Of a DNA stretch of 64,000 bases, positions 33,928 to 42,397 are shown piece after piece. A program made the translations under genes and the position numbers. The notes under the pieces are model-generated. The model searched no databases, was not told where the DNA came from, and worked only from the letters and a program-made list of their open reading frames with translations. This stretch comes from JALZMG01 sp963844175 (lineage in GTDB: Bacteria; Actinomycetota; Acidimicrobiia; Acidimicrobiales; Ilumatobacteraceae): NCBI GenBank assembly GCA_963844175.1, contig CAWJNE010000021.1, positions 124,001 to 188,000 of the forward strand. Direction: 5' to 3'. The first letter of the stretch is position 1; each line of letters starts with the position of its first letter.

Positions 33928-34803
33928 ATGAGCACCGTCGAAACCACCGAACGCGAGCCGACGACCCCGCCGCGCCGGCCCTGGTACCGGCGGCGGTGGT
34001 TCATCATCACGGCGATCGTCGTCGTCCTGCTCGGCGCCGGCATCGGCGGCGGGATCTGGTGGTTCCTGCGCGACGACGCCCCGCCGGCGGCCACCTTGGA
34101 GGACGCCGTCGAGTCGCTCGGCACGACGACCGTCGCCGAGGCGACCACCACGGCCGCGGCGTCCGACGAGGCTGCGACGACCGCCGCATCCGACGCCGCC
34201 AGCACGACTGCCGAGGCCTCGACGACCGCGGCGGCCAGCACCGCGGCGGTGGCCGGGACCTGGACGGTGGACACGTCCGTCGGCGAGTTCAGCTTCGAGA
34301 ACTCGACGGGCACGTTCGTCGGGTTCCGGGTGCAGGAGGAGCTCTCGAGCATCGGCTCGACGACCGCCGTCGGCCGCACGCCAACCGTCACCGGGGAGAT
34401 CACGTTCGACGGCACGACGTTGTCGGCAGCGACGATCGAGGCCGACATGACCGCCATCTCGACCAACGAGAGCCGGCGCGACGACCGGGTCCAGGAGGCC
34501 CTGGAGACGGGGCAGTTCCCGACGGCGACGTTCGTCCTGACCCAGCCGATCGACCTCGGTGAAGCCGTCAACACCGGGGCCCCGGTCAGCGTCGAGGCCA
34601 CCGGTGACCTGACCATCCACGGCGTCACCACGCCGGTGACGCTGCCGCTCGATGCCCAGCTCGTCGACGGCACCATCGTCGTCGTCGGGTCACTCGACAT
34701 GGCCCTGTCGACCTACGGCGTCGAGGCGCCGACGGCACCGATCGTCGTCTCCGTCTCCGACCAGGCGCAGATCGAGCTCCAGCTCTTCTTCCGCCAGGGC
34801 TGA
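33928..34803 (+). CDS. Membrane-anchored YceI-like domain protein
   Basis: 291 aa. A basic N-terminus and one membrane helix (WFIITAIVVVLLGAGIGGGIWW) are followed by a low-complexity Ala/Thr stalk (TTTAAASDEAATTAA) and a YceI lipocalin-like domain (WTVDTSVGEFSFENSTGTFV; NESRRDDRVQEALETGQFPT; GDLTIHGVTTPVTLPL). YceI domains bind long isoprenoid or amide lipids. Divergent from the two-component genes. Confidence 0.85.
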   Translation: MSTVETTEREPTTPPRRPWYRRRWFIITAIVVVLLGAGIGGGIWWFLRDDAPPAATLEDAVESLGTTTVAEATTTAAASDEAATTAASDAASTTAEASTTAAASTAAVAGTWTVDTSVGEFSFENSTGTFVGFRVQEELSSIGSTTAVGRTPTVTGEITFDGTTLSAATIEADMTAISTNESRRDDRVQEALETGQFPTATFVLTQPIDLGEAVNTGAPVSVEATGDLTIHGVTTPVTLPLDAQLVDGTIVVVGSLDMALSTYGVEAPTAPIVVSVSDQAQIELQLFFRQG

Positions 34804-34836
34804 GCCCTCCCCACCCCCACTGAGAGGACACCTCCC

Positions 34837-35706
34837 GTGCGCCCCCACCACCACGACCACGACGACCCGTTCGACCAGGGGCTCGCCGTCGACCTGCAGC
34901 GGATGCTCAGCCGGCGCAACGTGCTGGCCCTGCTCGCCGGTGCCGGCGCCACCGCCGTGCTGGCGGCGTGCGGGTCGGACTCCAGCTCCAGCTCGACGGC
35001 GACGGCTGGCACCACCGCCACCACCGGGTCCACGGCCGATGCGGGCAGCACGTCCGTCACCAGCGCGACCAGCGCGTCGTGCGAACCGATCCCGGAGGAG
35101 ACAGCCGGTCCCTACCCCGGCGACGGATCCAATGGTCCGAACGTGCTGACCGAGGCGGACGTGGTGCGCAGCGACATCCGCAGCAGCGTCGGCTCGGCGT
35201 CGGGCACCGCCGAGGGGGTGCCGACGACGTTCGAGCTGACGGTCACCGACACGGCCAACGCCTGCGCGCCGCTCGCCGGCGCCGCCGTGTACTTGTGGCA
35301 CTGCGACCGCGACGGCGGGTACTCGATGTACTCCGAAGGCGTCGAGGACGAGAACTACCTGCGCGGCGTGCAGGAGACGGACGCCGACGGGAAGCTGACG
35401 TTCACGAGCATCTTCCCGGCCTGCTACTCCGGCCGGTGGCCGCACGCCCACTTCGAGGTCTACGCCAGCGTGGCCGACGCCACCGGCGGCGGCGAGCCGA
35501 TCGCCACGTCCCAGCTGGCCCTGCCCCAGGACGTGTGCGAGGCGGTGTACGCCACCGACGGCTACGAGCAGAGCGTGCAGAACCTGAGCGGCGTGTCCCT
35601 CGACTCGGACAACGTGTTCGGCGAGGACGGCGCGGCCCAGCAGGTGCCGACCGTCAGCGGCGACGTCACCGCCGGCTACACCGCATCCCTGACCTTCGCA
35701 GTGTGA
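34837..35706 (+). CDS. Exported intradiol ring-cleavage dioxygenase-like lipoprotein
   Basis: 289 aa. A Tat-like signal with lipobox (LSRRNVLALLAGAGATAV then LAACG) precedes a Ser/Thr stalk and the protocatechuate-dioxygenase fold. Candidate ferric ligands are the Tyr in GGYSMYSEG, the Tyr and two His of ACYSGRWPHAHFEVY. The histidine-rich N-terminus (HHHDHDD) is cytoplasmic. Such surface-attached homologues are common in actinomycetes with unknown substrate. GTG start, 33 nt after the YceI gene and probably co-transcribed. Confidence 0.82.
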   Translation: MRPHHHDHDDPFDQGLAVDLQRMLSRRNVLALLAGAGATAVLAACGSDSSSSSTATAGTTATTGSTADAGSTSVTSATSASCEPIPEETAGPYPGDGSNGPNVLTEADVVRSDIRSSVGSASGTAEGVPTTFELTVTDTANACAPLAGAAVYLWHCDRDGGYSMYSEGVEDENYLRGVQETDADGKLTFTSIFPACYSGRWPHAHFEVYASVADATGGGEPIATSQLALPQDVCEAVYATDGYEQSVQNLSGVSLDSDNVFGEDGAAQQVPTVSGDVTAGYTASLTFAV

Positions 35707-35709
35707 TCG

Positions 35710-37158
35710 TCAACGGGCGAGGCGCTCGGCGCGCAGCGCAGTACGGCGGACCTTGCCCGCGTCGTCGCGCAGCGGCTCGTCGACCACCTCGACCGTGCGC
35801 GGCAGCTTGTAGGTGGCGATGCGCTCGGCCGTGAAGGCCAGCAGCTCGTCGACGTCCAGTTCGTCGGCCTCGACGATGGCGTGCACCGCGTTGCCGCGGT
35901 CCTCGTCGGGCAGGCCGATGACGCAGACCGACCGCACGGCCGGGTGCTCCTGGATCGCCGCCTCGACCTCGGCCGGGTAGATGTTCGAGCCGCCGGACAG
36001 GATCATGTCCTGCATCCGGTCGCCGAGGTAGAGGTAGCCGTCCTCGTCGAACCAGCCCATGTCCCCGAGGGACTCCCAGCCGCCGTCGAGCTGGCGGGGC
36101 TCGGCGCCGACGTACCGGTAGGTGGCCTGGTCGCCGGCGGCGCGCATCCAGATCTCCCCCTGCTCGCCGGGTGGCAGCTCGACGCCATCGAGGTCGGCGA
36201 TCATCATCTCGCCGGTCAGCGGGCGGCCGACCGAGCCGCGGTGCTCCAACCATTCGACGCCGGTGATCACGGTGGCCGCCTGGGCTTCGGTGCCGGCGTA
36301 CAGCTCGAAGATCCGCTCGGGCCCGAGCCACTCGATCCACACCTCCTTCAGCCACATCGGGCACGGCTCGGCGAGGTGCCAGGCGACGCGCAGGGACGAG
36401 AGGTCGTACCCGTCGCGGACGTCCTCGGGGAGACGCCAGATCCGCTTCATCATCGTCGGCACCAGGTACACGACATCGGCGCGGTGCTGCTCGATCGCCG
36501 CCAAGGTGCCCTCGGCGTCGAACCGTGGCAGCACCACGACGTGGCTGCCGGTGAGCAGCGCCTGGCACGACCAGACGGCGGGGCCGTTGTGGTACAGCGG
36601 GCCGGGCATCACCAGGCACCCGTCGAACGACATCGCCAACGGAGGCGGCGCCTCGGTGTCGATCAATGACGGATCACCGGACACGATCAGCTTCGGGCGG
36701 CCGGTCGACCCTCCCGAGGTCGGCGCCTTCCAGGCCGGTGACACGGCATCCGGCAGCGGACCGTCGTCGAGGTCGTCGGGCGACCGGTACCCGAGCGGCA
36801 GGCAGATCGGTCCCTCGATCGCGCCGGGCTCGACGCCGATGGCGACCTTGGAGCCGGCCAGGGCGACGATCTCCTGCAACTCGCGGGTCGGCAACTTGGC
36901 CGACACGGGTTGCGGGATGGCGCCCAGCTTCCAGCAGGCGACGTAGGCGACGAACCAGTCGATCGAGTTGGGCACGGCGACCGTGACGAAGTCACCGACG
37001 CCGACCCCGCGAGCGGCCAGGTCGCGGGCCATCCGGTTGCCCCGTGACTCGAGCTCGGCTCGGGTGAGCTGGTCCGGCCCGCACGTGACGGCGACCCGTT
37101 CGGGGTCACGTTCGGCGTGCTGGCGGAGTCGGGCGGCGAAGGAGACCATCGTCGGCAT
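35710..37158 (-). CDS. AMP-forming acyl-CoA synthetase
   Basis: 482 aa, ANL superfamily. The phosphate loop is APTSGGSTGRPKLIVSG, A5 is FELYAGTEAQAATV, A7 is YLYLGDRMQDMILSGG, A8 continues SNIYPAEVEAAIQ and the C-terminal lysine lies in DDAGKVRRTALRAE. It activates a carboxylic acid as acyl-CoA; similar enzymes act on bile acids or carnitine-like substrates (BaiB/CaiC). The longer in-frame extension upstream is antisense to the CoA-transferase gene and was left out. The start is 36 nt from that divergent gene. Confidence 0.88.
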   Translation of the reverse strand: MPTMVSFAARLRQHAERDPERVAVTCGPDQLTRAELESRGNRMARDLAARGVGVGDFVTVAVPNSIDWFVAYVACWKLGAIPQPVSAKLPTRELQEIVALAGSKVAIGVEPGAIEGPICLPLGYRSPDDLDDGPLPDAVSPAWKAPTSGGSTGRPKLIVSGDPSLIDTEAPPPLAMSFDGCLVMPGPLYHNGPAVWSCQALLTGSHVVVLPRFDAEGTLAAIEQHRADVVYLVPTMMKRIWRLPEDVRDGYDLSSLRVAWHLAEPCPMWLKEVWIEWLGPERIFELYAGTEAQAATVITGVEWLEHRGSVGRPLTGEMMIADLDGVELPPGEQGEIWMRAAGDQATYRYVGAEPRQLDGGWESLGDMGWFDEDGYLYLGDRMQDMILSGGSNIYPAEVEAAIQEHPAVRSVCVIGLPDEDRGNAVHAIVEADELDVDELLAFTAERIATYKLPRTVEVVDEPLRDDAGKVRRTALRAERLAR

Positions 37159-37194
37159 GGCCCAGATCTTGCCCGGTCCCCTAACGTCGCCGTG

Positions 37195-38427
37195 ATGGTG
37201 CGGCCGCTCGACGGGGTCCGGGTGCTCGATCTGACCCGCGTGCTGGCCGGCCCCCACGCCACCCGGGCGCTCGCCGACCTCGGCGCCGAGGTGATCAAGG
37301 TCGAGCCGCCGGCGGGCGACCTGACGCGGTTCGGCTCGCCTCGGGTCAACGGCCTGGCGACGTACTTCGTGCAGCAGAACGTGGGGAAGCGCAACATCAG
37401 CGTCGATCTCGCTACGGCGCGCGGGGTCGAGCTGGTGGCCGAGCTGGCCGCCGTGAGCGATGTGCTCGTCGAGAACTTCCGGACCGGTGTGATGGAACGC
37501 ATGGGGCTGGGACCGGATGCGATGCGGACGCGCAACTCGCGCCTCGTCTACGTGTCGAGCACGGGGTACGGCGCCACTGGGCCCTGGGTCCACCGGCGGG
37601 CCTACGCACCGGTGGTCGCTGCCGAGACCGGGTTGACGCGTGCCCAGGGGGACGCTCGGGCGGCGCGCCAGGACGGCGCAGCGATCTACGCCAACGACCC
37701 GCAGAGCCACGCCGACGTGTACACGGCGAAGGAGATCACGATCGCCGTGCTCGCCGCGCTGTACGAGCGGGAGCGCACCGGGCGCGGCGAGTGGATCGAC
37801 ATCTCGATGGCCGAGACGATGCTCTACGTCAACGAGCACCTGCACGACCAGCTGTGGGACGGCCCCGACGATCCGCAGTGGATCCGCAGCTTCGCCCCCG
37901 GCGACTACCTCGTGTTCACCGTCGCCGACGGGGCCGTGCTGGTGGTCAGCGGGCACCCCGCTGAGCGGGGCACGTTCGAGCTGTTCCTGCGGGCGCTGCG
38001 CGTGCCGGAGCTGGCGAAGGACGAGCGGTTCGCCGACGTCGCCTCGAGGATGGCCAACTTCCACGCCCTGCGGGACCTCCTGCTCGACGCGGCGACGAAG
38101 ATCCCGGACGCCCGAACGTTCGAGGACCAGTTCGCCGCCCATCGACTGGCGTCGGGTGAGCTGCGCACGGCCCGCCAGCTGGCCGAGACCGAGTGGGCGG
38201 CGGCGCGTGGAGCGGTGGCCACCGTGTCCGACCGCGGCGGCGGCACGTTGCGGCTGCCCAACGCACCGTGGCACTTCAGTGACGCCGAGGTCGGGGTGCG
38301 CGGCGAGCCGCGCTACCGGGGCGAGGACAATCGCGCCGTCCTCACCGAAGTGCTCGGCTACGACGATGCCGCCATCGATGCGCTCGAGGCCGACGGCGTG
38401 CTGTCCAGCCGGCTGCCCCGTCCGTGA
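37195..38427 (+). CDS. CaiB/BaiF family III CoA-transferase
   Basis: 410 aa. The family opening LDGVRVLDLTRVLAGPHATR and LADLGAEVIKVEPPAGDLTR is clear. The catalytic Asp is expected in the QSHADVYTAKEITIAVLAAL segment (about residue 177), and GEWIDISMAETML follows. It moves CoA between carboxylic acids; with the divergent acyl-CoA ligase it probably handles one substrate class. TAACGT ends 7 nt before the ATG at 37195, so the transcript is likely leaderless. It overlaps the ligase gene by 4 nt. Confidence 0.9.
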   Translation: MVRPLDGVRVLDLTRVLAGPHATRALADLGAEVIKVEPPAGDLTRFGSPRVNGLATYFVQQNVGKRNISVDLATARGVELVAELAAVSDVLVENFRTGVMERMGLGPDAMRTRNSRLVYVSSTGYGATGPWVHRRAYAPVVAAETGLTRAQGDARAARQDGAAIYANDPQSHADVYTAKEITIAVLAALYERERTGRGEWIDISMAETMLYVNEHLHDQLWDGPDDPQWIRSFAPGDYLVFTVADGAVLVVSGHPAERGTFELFLRALRVPELAKDERFADVASRMANFHALRDLLLDAATKIPDARTFEDQFAAHRLASGELRTARQLAETEWAAARGAVATVSDRGGGTLRLPNAPWHFSDAEVGVRGEPRYRGEDNRAVLTEVLGYDDAAIDALEADGVLSSRLPRP

Positions 38428-39359
38428 CGTTGCGCTTTCCCGTGGCGCCGATGAAGGCGTCGCTCGGCACGCTGCCGACGGACGAGACGGGGTGGGCGTT
38501 CGAGATCAAGTGGGACGGCTACCGGACGCTGGCCTTCGTCGACGGCGGGCGGGTGCGGCTGCAGAGCTCGAACCTCTACGACGTCACGCACAAGTACCCC
38601 GAGCTGGCGCCGCTGGCCGACGCCGTTGCCGCCAGCGGAGCCGTGCTCGACGGCGAGCTGGTCGTGCTCGACGATCAGGGTCGTCCGCGCTTCGAGCTGA
38701 TCCAGCGCCACGAGCGGCAGGCCGCGCTGTTCGTGTTCGACGTGCTGGCGATCGACGACCACGAGGTGGTCGGCCTGCCGTACGAGGAGCGGCGCCGGCT
38801 GCTCGGCGAGCTGCTCGACGCCGGCGACAACTGGGCCGTCCCCGCGCACCGCATCGGCGGCGGTGCCGAGCTGCTGGCCGCCACCGGCGCGCAGGAGCTG
38901 GAGGGTGTGATGGCCAAGCGCCTGGGCACGCTGTATCGGCCGGGCACGCGGACCAAGGAGTGGCGCAAGGTGAAGCATCGCCGCCGGGCCGAGGTCGTGA
39001 TCGGCGGCTACTCGCCCGGCACCGGCAACCGGTCGTCGAGCTTCGGGGCGCTGCTCGTCGGTCGGTGGGTCGACGGCGTGCTGGCGTTCGCCGGCGGGGT
39101 CGGGACCGGATTCACGCAGCGCCGCCTCGACGAGCTGACCGCCCGGTTGCGCGGCCTGCGCAGCGCCGAGTGCCCGTTCGACCCGCCGCCGCCGACCGCC
39201 TACCGGCGCGGTGCGGTGTGGGTCGAGCCGGTGCTCACGGCGACGGTCGAGATGACCGAGTTCACGAACGAGGGCTACGTCCGCCAGGCCAGCTTCATCG
39301 ACCTCGCCGACGGTTCTCCTGACGATCCGGGCCCATCCGTGGGCGCTGAACACGCTTGA
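38424..39359 (+). CDS. ATP-dependent DNA ligase (LigC/LigD-ligase-like)
   Basis: 311 aa with adenylation Lys in motif I FEIKWDGYR, motif III VLDGELVVLD, motif IV QELEGVMAKR and motif V RTKEWRKVKHRR, then an OB-fold domain ending VEMTEFTNEGYVRQASF. There is no polymerase or nuclease domain and no Ku gene nearby, so it resembles the stand-alone LigC of mycobacteria used in base-excision or backup end joining. GTG start overlapping the CoA-transferase stop. Confidence 0.9.
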   Translation: MTLRFPVAPMKASLGTLPTDETGWAFEIKWDGYRTLAFVDGGRVRLQSSNLYDVTHKYPELAPLADAVAASGAVLDGELVVLDDQGRPRFELIQRHERQAALFVFDVLAIDDHEVVGLPYEERRRLLGELLDAGDNWAVPAHRIGGGAELLAATGAQELEGVMAKRLGTLYRPGTRTKEWRKVKHRRRAEVVIGGYSPGTGNRSSSFGALLVGRWVDGVLAFAGGVGTGFTQRRLDELTARLRGLRSAECPFDPPPPTAYRRGAVWVEPVLTATVEMTEFTNEGYVRQASFIDLADGSPDDPGPSVGAEHA

Positions 39360-39405
39360 GCGCCGGATCGGGGGCGTGGTGATCGAGCGGGGGGAAGCGG
39401 TGGGG

Positions 39406-40533
39406 ATGGATGCGGCGGACCCGCTGGGCGCGTGGCGGGAGCGGTTCGTCACGCCGGAGGGGTTGGTCTACCTCGACGGCAACTCGCTGGGGATGGCGCC
39501 ACGGGCCGCCCTCGACGCGTTGGCCGCGGTCGCCGGCGAGGAGTGGGCCGACGGGTTGATCCGGTCGTGGGACCACTGGGTCGATCTGCCGGCGCGGGTC
39601 GGTGACCGCCTGTCCCCGATCATCGGCGCGCCGGCCGGGTCGGTGGTCGTCCACGACTCGACGACGGTCAACCTCCACCAACTCGTCCACGCCGCGCTGG
39701 CGCTGGCCGCCGAGCGGGGCCGACCGCCCGTGATCGCCGTGCCGAGCGAGGACTTCCCCACCGACCGCTACGTCGTGGCCGGCATCGCCCGGGCCACGGG
39801 CGGGCGTGTGGTCAGCGGGCTGGACGACCTGGACGACGTCGGCGTCGTGGTCCGCTCGCTGGTCGACTACCGGACGGCCGAGCTGGCCGACCTCGCCGCC
39901 GAGACGGCGCGCGCCGCCGGCGCCGTCACGGTGTGGGATCTCTCACACGCCGCCGGCTCCGTCGAGGTCGACGTCGTCAGCGCCGGCGTCGAGCTGGCCG
40001 TCGGCTGCACCTACAAGTACCTCCATGGCGGTCCGGGCGCTCCGGCGTGGTCGTACGCCGCCCCCGAGATCGCCGACCGGCTCGACCAGCCCCTGTGGGG
40101 GTGGTTCGCCCAACGCGACCAGTTCGAGATGGGCGACCGCTACGAGCCGTACGGCGACGTGCGCCGGCTGCTGCTGGGCACGCCGGAGATCCTCGGGCTG
40201 GCCACCGCCGAGGTCGGCATCGGGCACGTCGCCGACGCCGGCATGGCCGCCGTGTCGGCCAAGGGATCGGCACTGACAGAGCTGGCCCTCGCGCTGTGCG
40301 CCGACCTCGGGTTGCCGTCGCCGACGCCCCGCGATCCAGCCCGGCGCGGCGCTCACGTCGCCGTCCGCGTCGCCGATGCCGACGCGGTGCACACCGAACT
40401 GACGCGACGCGGCGTGATCACCGACGTGCGGCGCCCGCACATCATTCGCGTCGGATGCGCCGCACTGACGACGCGGTTCGTCGACGTCTGGGACGGACTG
40501 CACGCCGTCGCCGACGTTGCCGCGGGACGGTGA
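39406..40533 (+). CDS. kynU: Kynureninase
   Basis: 375 aa PLP enzyme. The start region DPLGAWRERFVTPEGLVYLDGNSLGM is typical; the PLP-binding Lys is in VGCTYKYLHGGPGAPAW and the Asp that holds the pyridine nitrogen is in VTVWDLSHAAGSVEVDV. It cleaves kynurenine or 3-hydroxykynurenine to anthranilate and alanine. No other kynurenine-pathway gene is present. The ATG at 39406 has GGGGAAG about 8 nt upstream and fits the family length; an in-frame GTG exists at 39376. Confidence 0.9.
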   Translation: MDAADPLGAWRERFVTPEGLVYLDGNSLGMAPRAALDALAAVAGEEWADGLIRSWDHWVDLPARVGDRLSPIIGAPAGSVVVHDSTTVNLHQLVHAALALAAERGRPPVIAVPSEDFPTDRYVVAGIARATGGRVVSGLDDLDDVGVVVRSLVDYRTAELADLAAETARAAGAVTVWDLSHAAGSVEVDVVSAGVELAVGCTYKYLHGGPGAPAWSYAAPEIADRLDQPLWGWFAQRDQFEMGDRYEPYGDVRRLLLGTPEILGLATAEVGIGHVADAGMAAVSAKGSALTELALALCADLGLPSPTPRDPARRGAHVAVRVADADAVHTELTRRGVITDVRRPHIIRVGCAALTTRFVDVWDGLHAVADVAAGR

Positions 40534-40552
40534 CCCGGCGAGGATGGCGCCA

Positions 40553-40870
40553 ATGAGTGTCGTCAAGATCAACGCCATTGCCGTGCCTCCGGGCGCCGGT
40601 CCCGAGTTGGAGAAGCGCTTCGCCGCCCGCGCCCGCAGCGTCGAGCAGATGGACGGCTTCGAGGACTTCCAGCTGCTGCGCCCCGTCGAGGGCGAAGAGC
40701 GCTACTTCGTGTACACCCGCTGGGACAGCGAGGAGTCGTTCCAGGCGTGGGTGTCGAGCCAGGCGTTCCAGCACGGGCACGCCCGGGCCGAGTCGTCGGA
40801 CGGCAAGCCCGTGTCCACCGGCGCCCACCTGCTCGGCTTCGAGGTCGTGCAGCACGTCACCAAGAGCTGA
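40553..40870 (+). CDS. MhuD-like heme-degrading monooxygenase
   Basis: 105 aa of the antibiotic-biosynthesis-monooxygenase fold, strongly similar to mycobacterial MhuD: VVKINAIAVPPGAGPELEKR, then FQLLRPVEGEERYFVYTRW, then ESFQAWVSS and a His-containing helix FQHGHARA. The conserved Asn (INA), Trp (FQAW) and heme-ligating His are in place. MhuD opens heme to mycobilin and frees iron without releasing CO. The ATG at 40553 follows kynU by 19 nt. Confidence 0.85.
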   Translation: MSVVKINAIAVPPGAGPELEKRFAARARSVEQMDGFEDFQLLRPVEGEERYFVYTRWDSEESFQAWVSSQAFQHGHARAESSDGKPVSTGAHLLGFEVVQHVTKS

Positions 40871-40942
40871 CCCGGTCCCACCTCGGCGGCGTGCGGAACG
40901 GACGGCTCCGTCGACACGAACCCGGCCTAGGCTCCGCCAGCC

Positions 40943-42211
40943 GTGAGCCTGATCGTCCAGAAGTACGGCGGCACCTCCGTCGCCGACCCGGACCGCATGC
41001 GGGCCGTGGCCGAGAACGTGGCCTTCACCAAGCGCCACGGCTCCGACGTCGTCGTCGTCGTGTCGGCGATGGGCAAGGCCACCGACAACCTGATCTCCCT
41101 GGCCGGGCAGGTGTCGACGTCCCGGCCCGGGCGCGAGATGGACATGCTGCTGACGACCGGCGAGCGGGTCTCGGCGGCGCTGTTGACCATGGCCCTCGCC
41201 GACCTCGGCGTCCCCGCGGTCAGCTTCACGGGCAGCCAGGTCGGCATCATCACCGACACCACCCACGGCAAGGCCAAGATCGTCGAGGTCAAGGGTGACC
41301 GGGTGCGTGACGCGCTGGCCGCCGGCATGGTGCCCGTCGTCGCCGGGTTCCAAGGGGTCAGCACGGCCAAAGAGATCACGACGATGGGCCGGGGGGCGTC
41401 CGACCTGACCGCGTCGGCGCTGGCCAAGGCCCTGGAGGCCGACGCCTGCGAGATCTACACCGATGTGACGGGCGTGTTCTCGGCCGACCCGCGCATCGTG
41501 CCACGGGCGCGCAAGCTGCCCCGGGTCAGCTTCGACGAGATGCTGGAGATGGCCGGGGCCGGGTCGAACGTGCTGGCGCTGCGCTCGGTCGAGTTCGCCC
41601 GCAACCACGGCGTCTCACTCCACGTGCGCTCGGCCTTCACGTGGGAGCCGGGCACGTGGATCACCGACAGCCCGAACACCGACGAGACGGAGCGAGGAAT
41701 GGAAGACCCGATCATCTCGGGCGTCGTCACGGACAGCAGCGAGTCCAAGGTCACCGTGCACCGGGTTCCGGACCGCCCCGGCGTCTCGGCCCAGCTGTTC
41801 GAGCCACTGGCCGGCGCCAACGTCAACGTCGACATGATCGTCCAGAACGTCTCCACCGAGGGCACGACCGACATCAGCTTCACGATGCCGTCAGCCGACA
41901 TGCACGTCGCCGAGGACATCGTCCGCCGGGTGGCCGACGAGATCGGCGCGTCGGGCGTGACCCACGACGACGGGATCGCCCGGCTGTCGGTGGTCGGCGC
42001 GGGCATGAAGTCGTCGCCGGGCATCGCCGCCAAGATGTTCCGCACACTGGCGGACGAGGGCGTCAACATCGAGATGATCTCGACGTCGACCATCCGCATC
42101 TCGGTGGTGATCGCCATCGCCGACGTCGAGCGGGCGGCCCGGGCCCTGCACACCGCGTTCGGCCTCGACGCCGGCAGCGACTACGCCGCCCCCCTCCCCG
42201 AACGCCGCTGA
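40943..42211 (+). CDS. lysC: Aspartate kinase
   Basis: 422 aa. Kinase motifs are VQKYGGTSVAD, VVVVSAMGKATDNLISLA, LLTTGERVSAALL and the ATP region EIYTDVTGVFSADPRI. Two ACT domains follow (VTVHRVPDRPGVSAQLFEPL; LSVVGAGMKSSPGIAAKMF), the site of lysine plus threonine feedback in this class. In GASDLTAS a Leu replaces the usual second Thr of SDTTA. It makes aspartyl phosphate, the entry to lysine, threonine and methionine; asd lies 2 kb downstream. TAGGCT ends 9 nt before the GTG. Confidence 0.96.
   Translation: MSLIVQKYGGTSVADPDRMRAVAENVAFTKRHGSDVVVVVSAMGKATDNLISLAGQVSTSRPGREMDMLLTTGERVSAALLTMALADLGVPAVSFTGSQVGIITDTTHGKAKIVEVKGDRVRDALAAGMVPVVAGFQGVSTAKEITTMGRGASDLTASALAKALEADACEIYTDVTGVFSADPRIVPRARKLPRVSFDEMLEMAGAGSNVLALRSVEFARNHGVSLHVRSAFTWEPGTWITDSPNTDETERGMEDPIISGVVTDSSESKVTVHRVPDRPGVSAQLFEPLAGANVNVDMIVQNVSTEGTTDISFTMPSADMHVAEDIVRRVADEIGASGVTHDDGIARLSVVGAGMKSSPGIAAKMFRTLADEGVNIEMISTSTIRISVVIAIADVERAARALHTAFGLDAGSDYAAPLPERR
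41689..41701 (+). promoter_or_regulatory. Internal ribosome-binding site and start for the aspartokinase beta subunit
   Basis: GGAGCGAGGA (41689-41698) directly precedes an in-frame ATG at 41699. Translation from it gives MEDPIISGVVTDSSESKVTV..., the same place where the separate beta subunit starts in Corynebacterium glutamicum (alpha2beta2 enzyme). Most other genes in this window lack such a site, which makes it stand out. Confidence 0.7.
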
Positions 42212-42214
42212 GTC

Positions 42215-42397
42215 GATGGCCTCGCTCGCTCCGAAGACTCCGCTTACCACGGCGGCACACCAGGTTGGCTGCCGTGAGCTCGCTTCGCTCGCGAGCCGGG
42301 CCAGGCCGGCCTTGGCGGTCACGCTCACTGCGTTCCGAACGCTCGGGAACCTCCTCCGCTGACGCGCGACTACTCGTTCGGACCGAGCGAGGCCATC
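42215..42397. repeat. 183-bp element with ~21-bp terminal inverted repeats (MITE-like)
   Basis: The left end GATGGCCTCGCTCGCTCCGA (from 42215) and the right end, read on the other strand from 42397, GATGGCCTCGCTCGGTCCGA, match at all but one position. The inside is non-coding, with CGAGCGTTCGG and a CGCTTCGCTCGCGAG hairpin-like segment. It fills the whole gap between the convergent lysC and DUF2785 genes; the right end starts inside the DUF2785 stop codon. The left end also carries the core shared with the 54-bp repeats (CGCTCGCTCCGAAGACTC). Confidence 0.7.

Noticed and set aside
35710..38274. An 854-aa fusion containing the acyl-CoA ligase
   Set aside because: Only the part from 37158 onwards matches the AMP-binding family. 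The upstream extension is antisense to the CoA-transferase gene.
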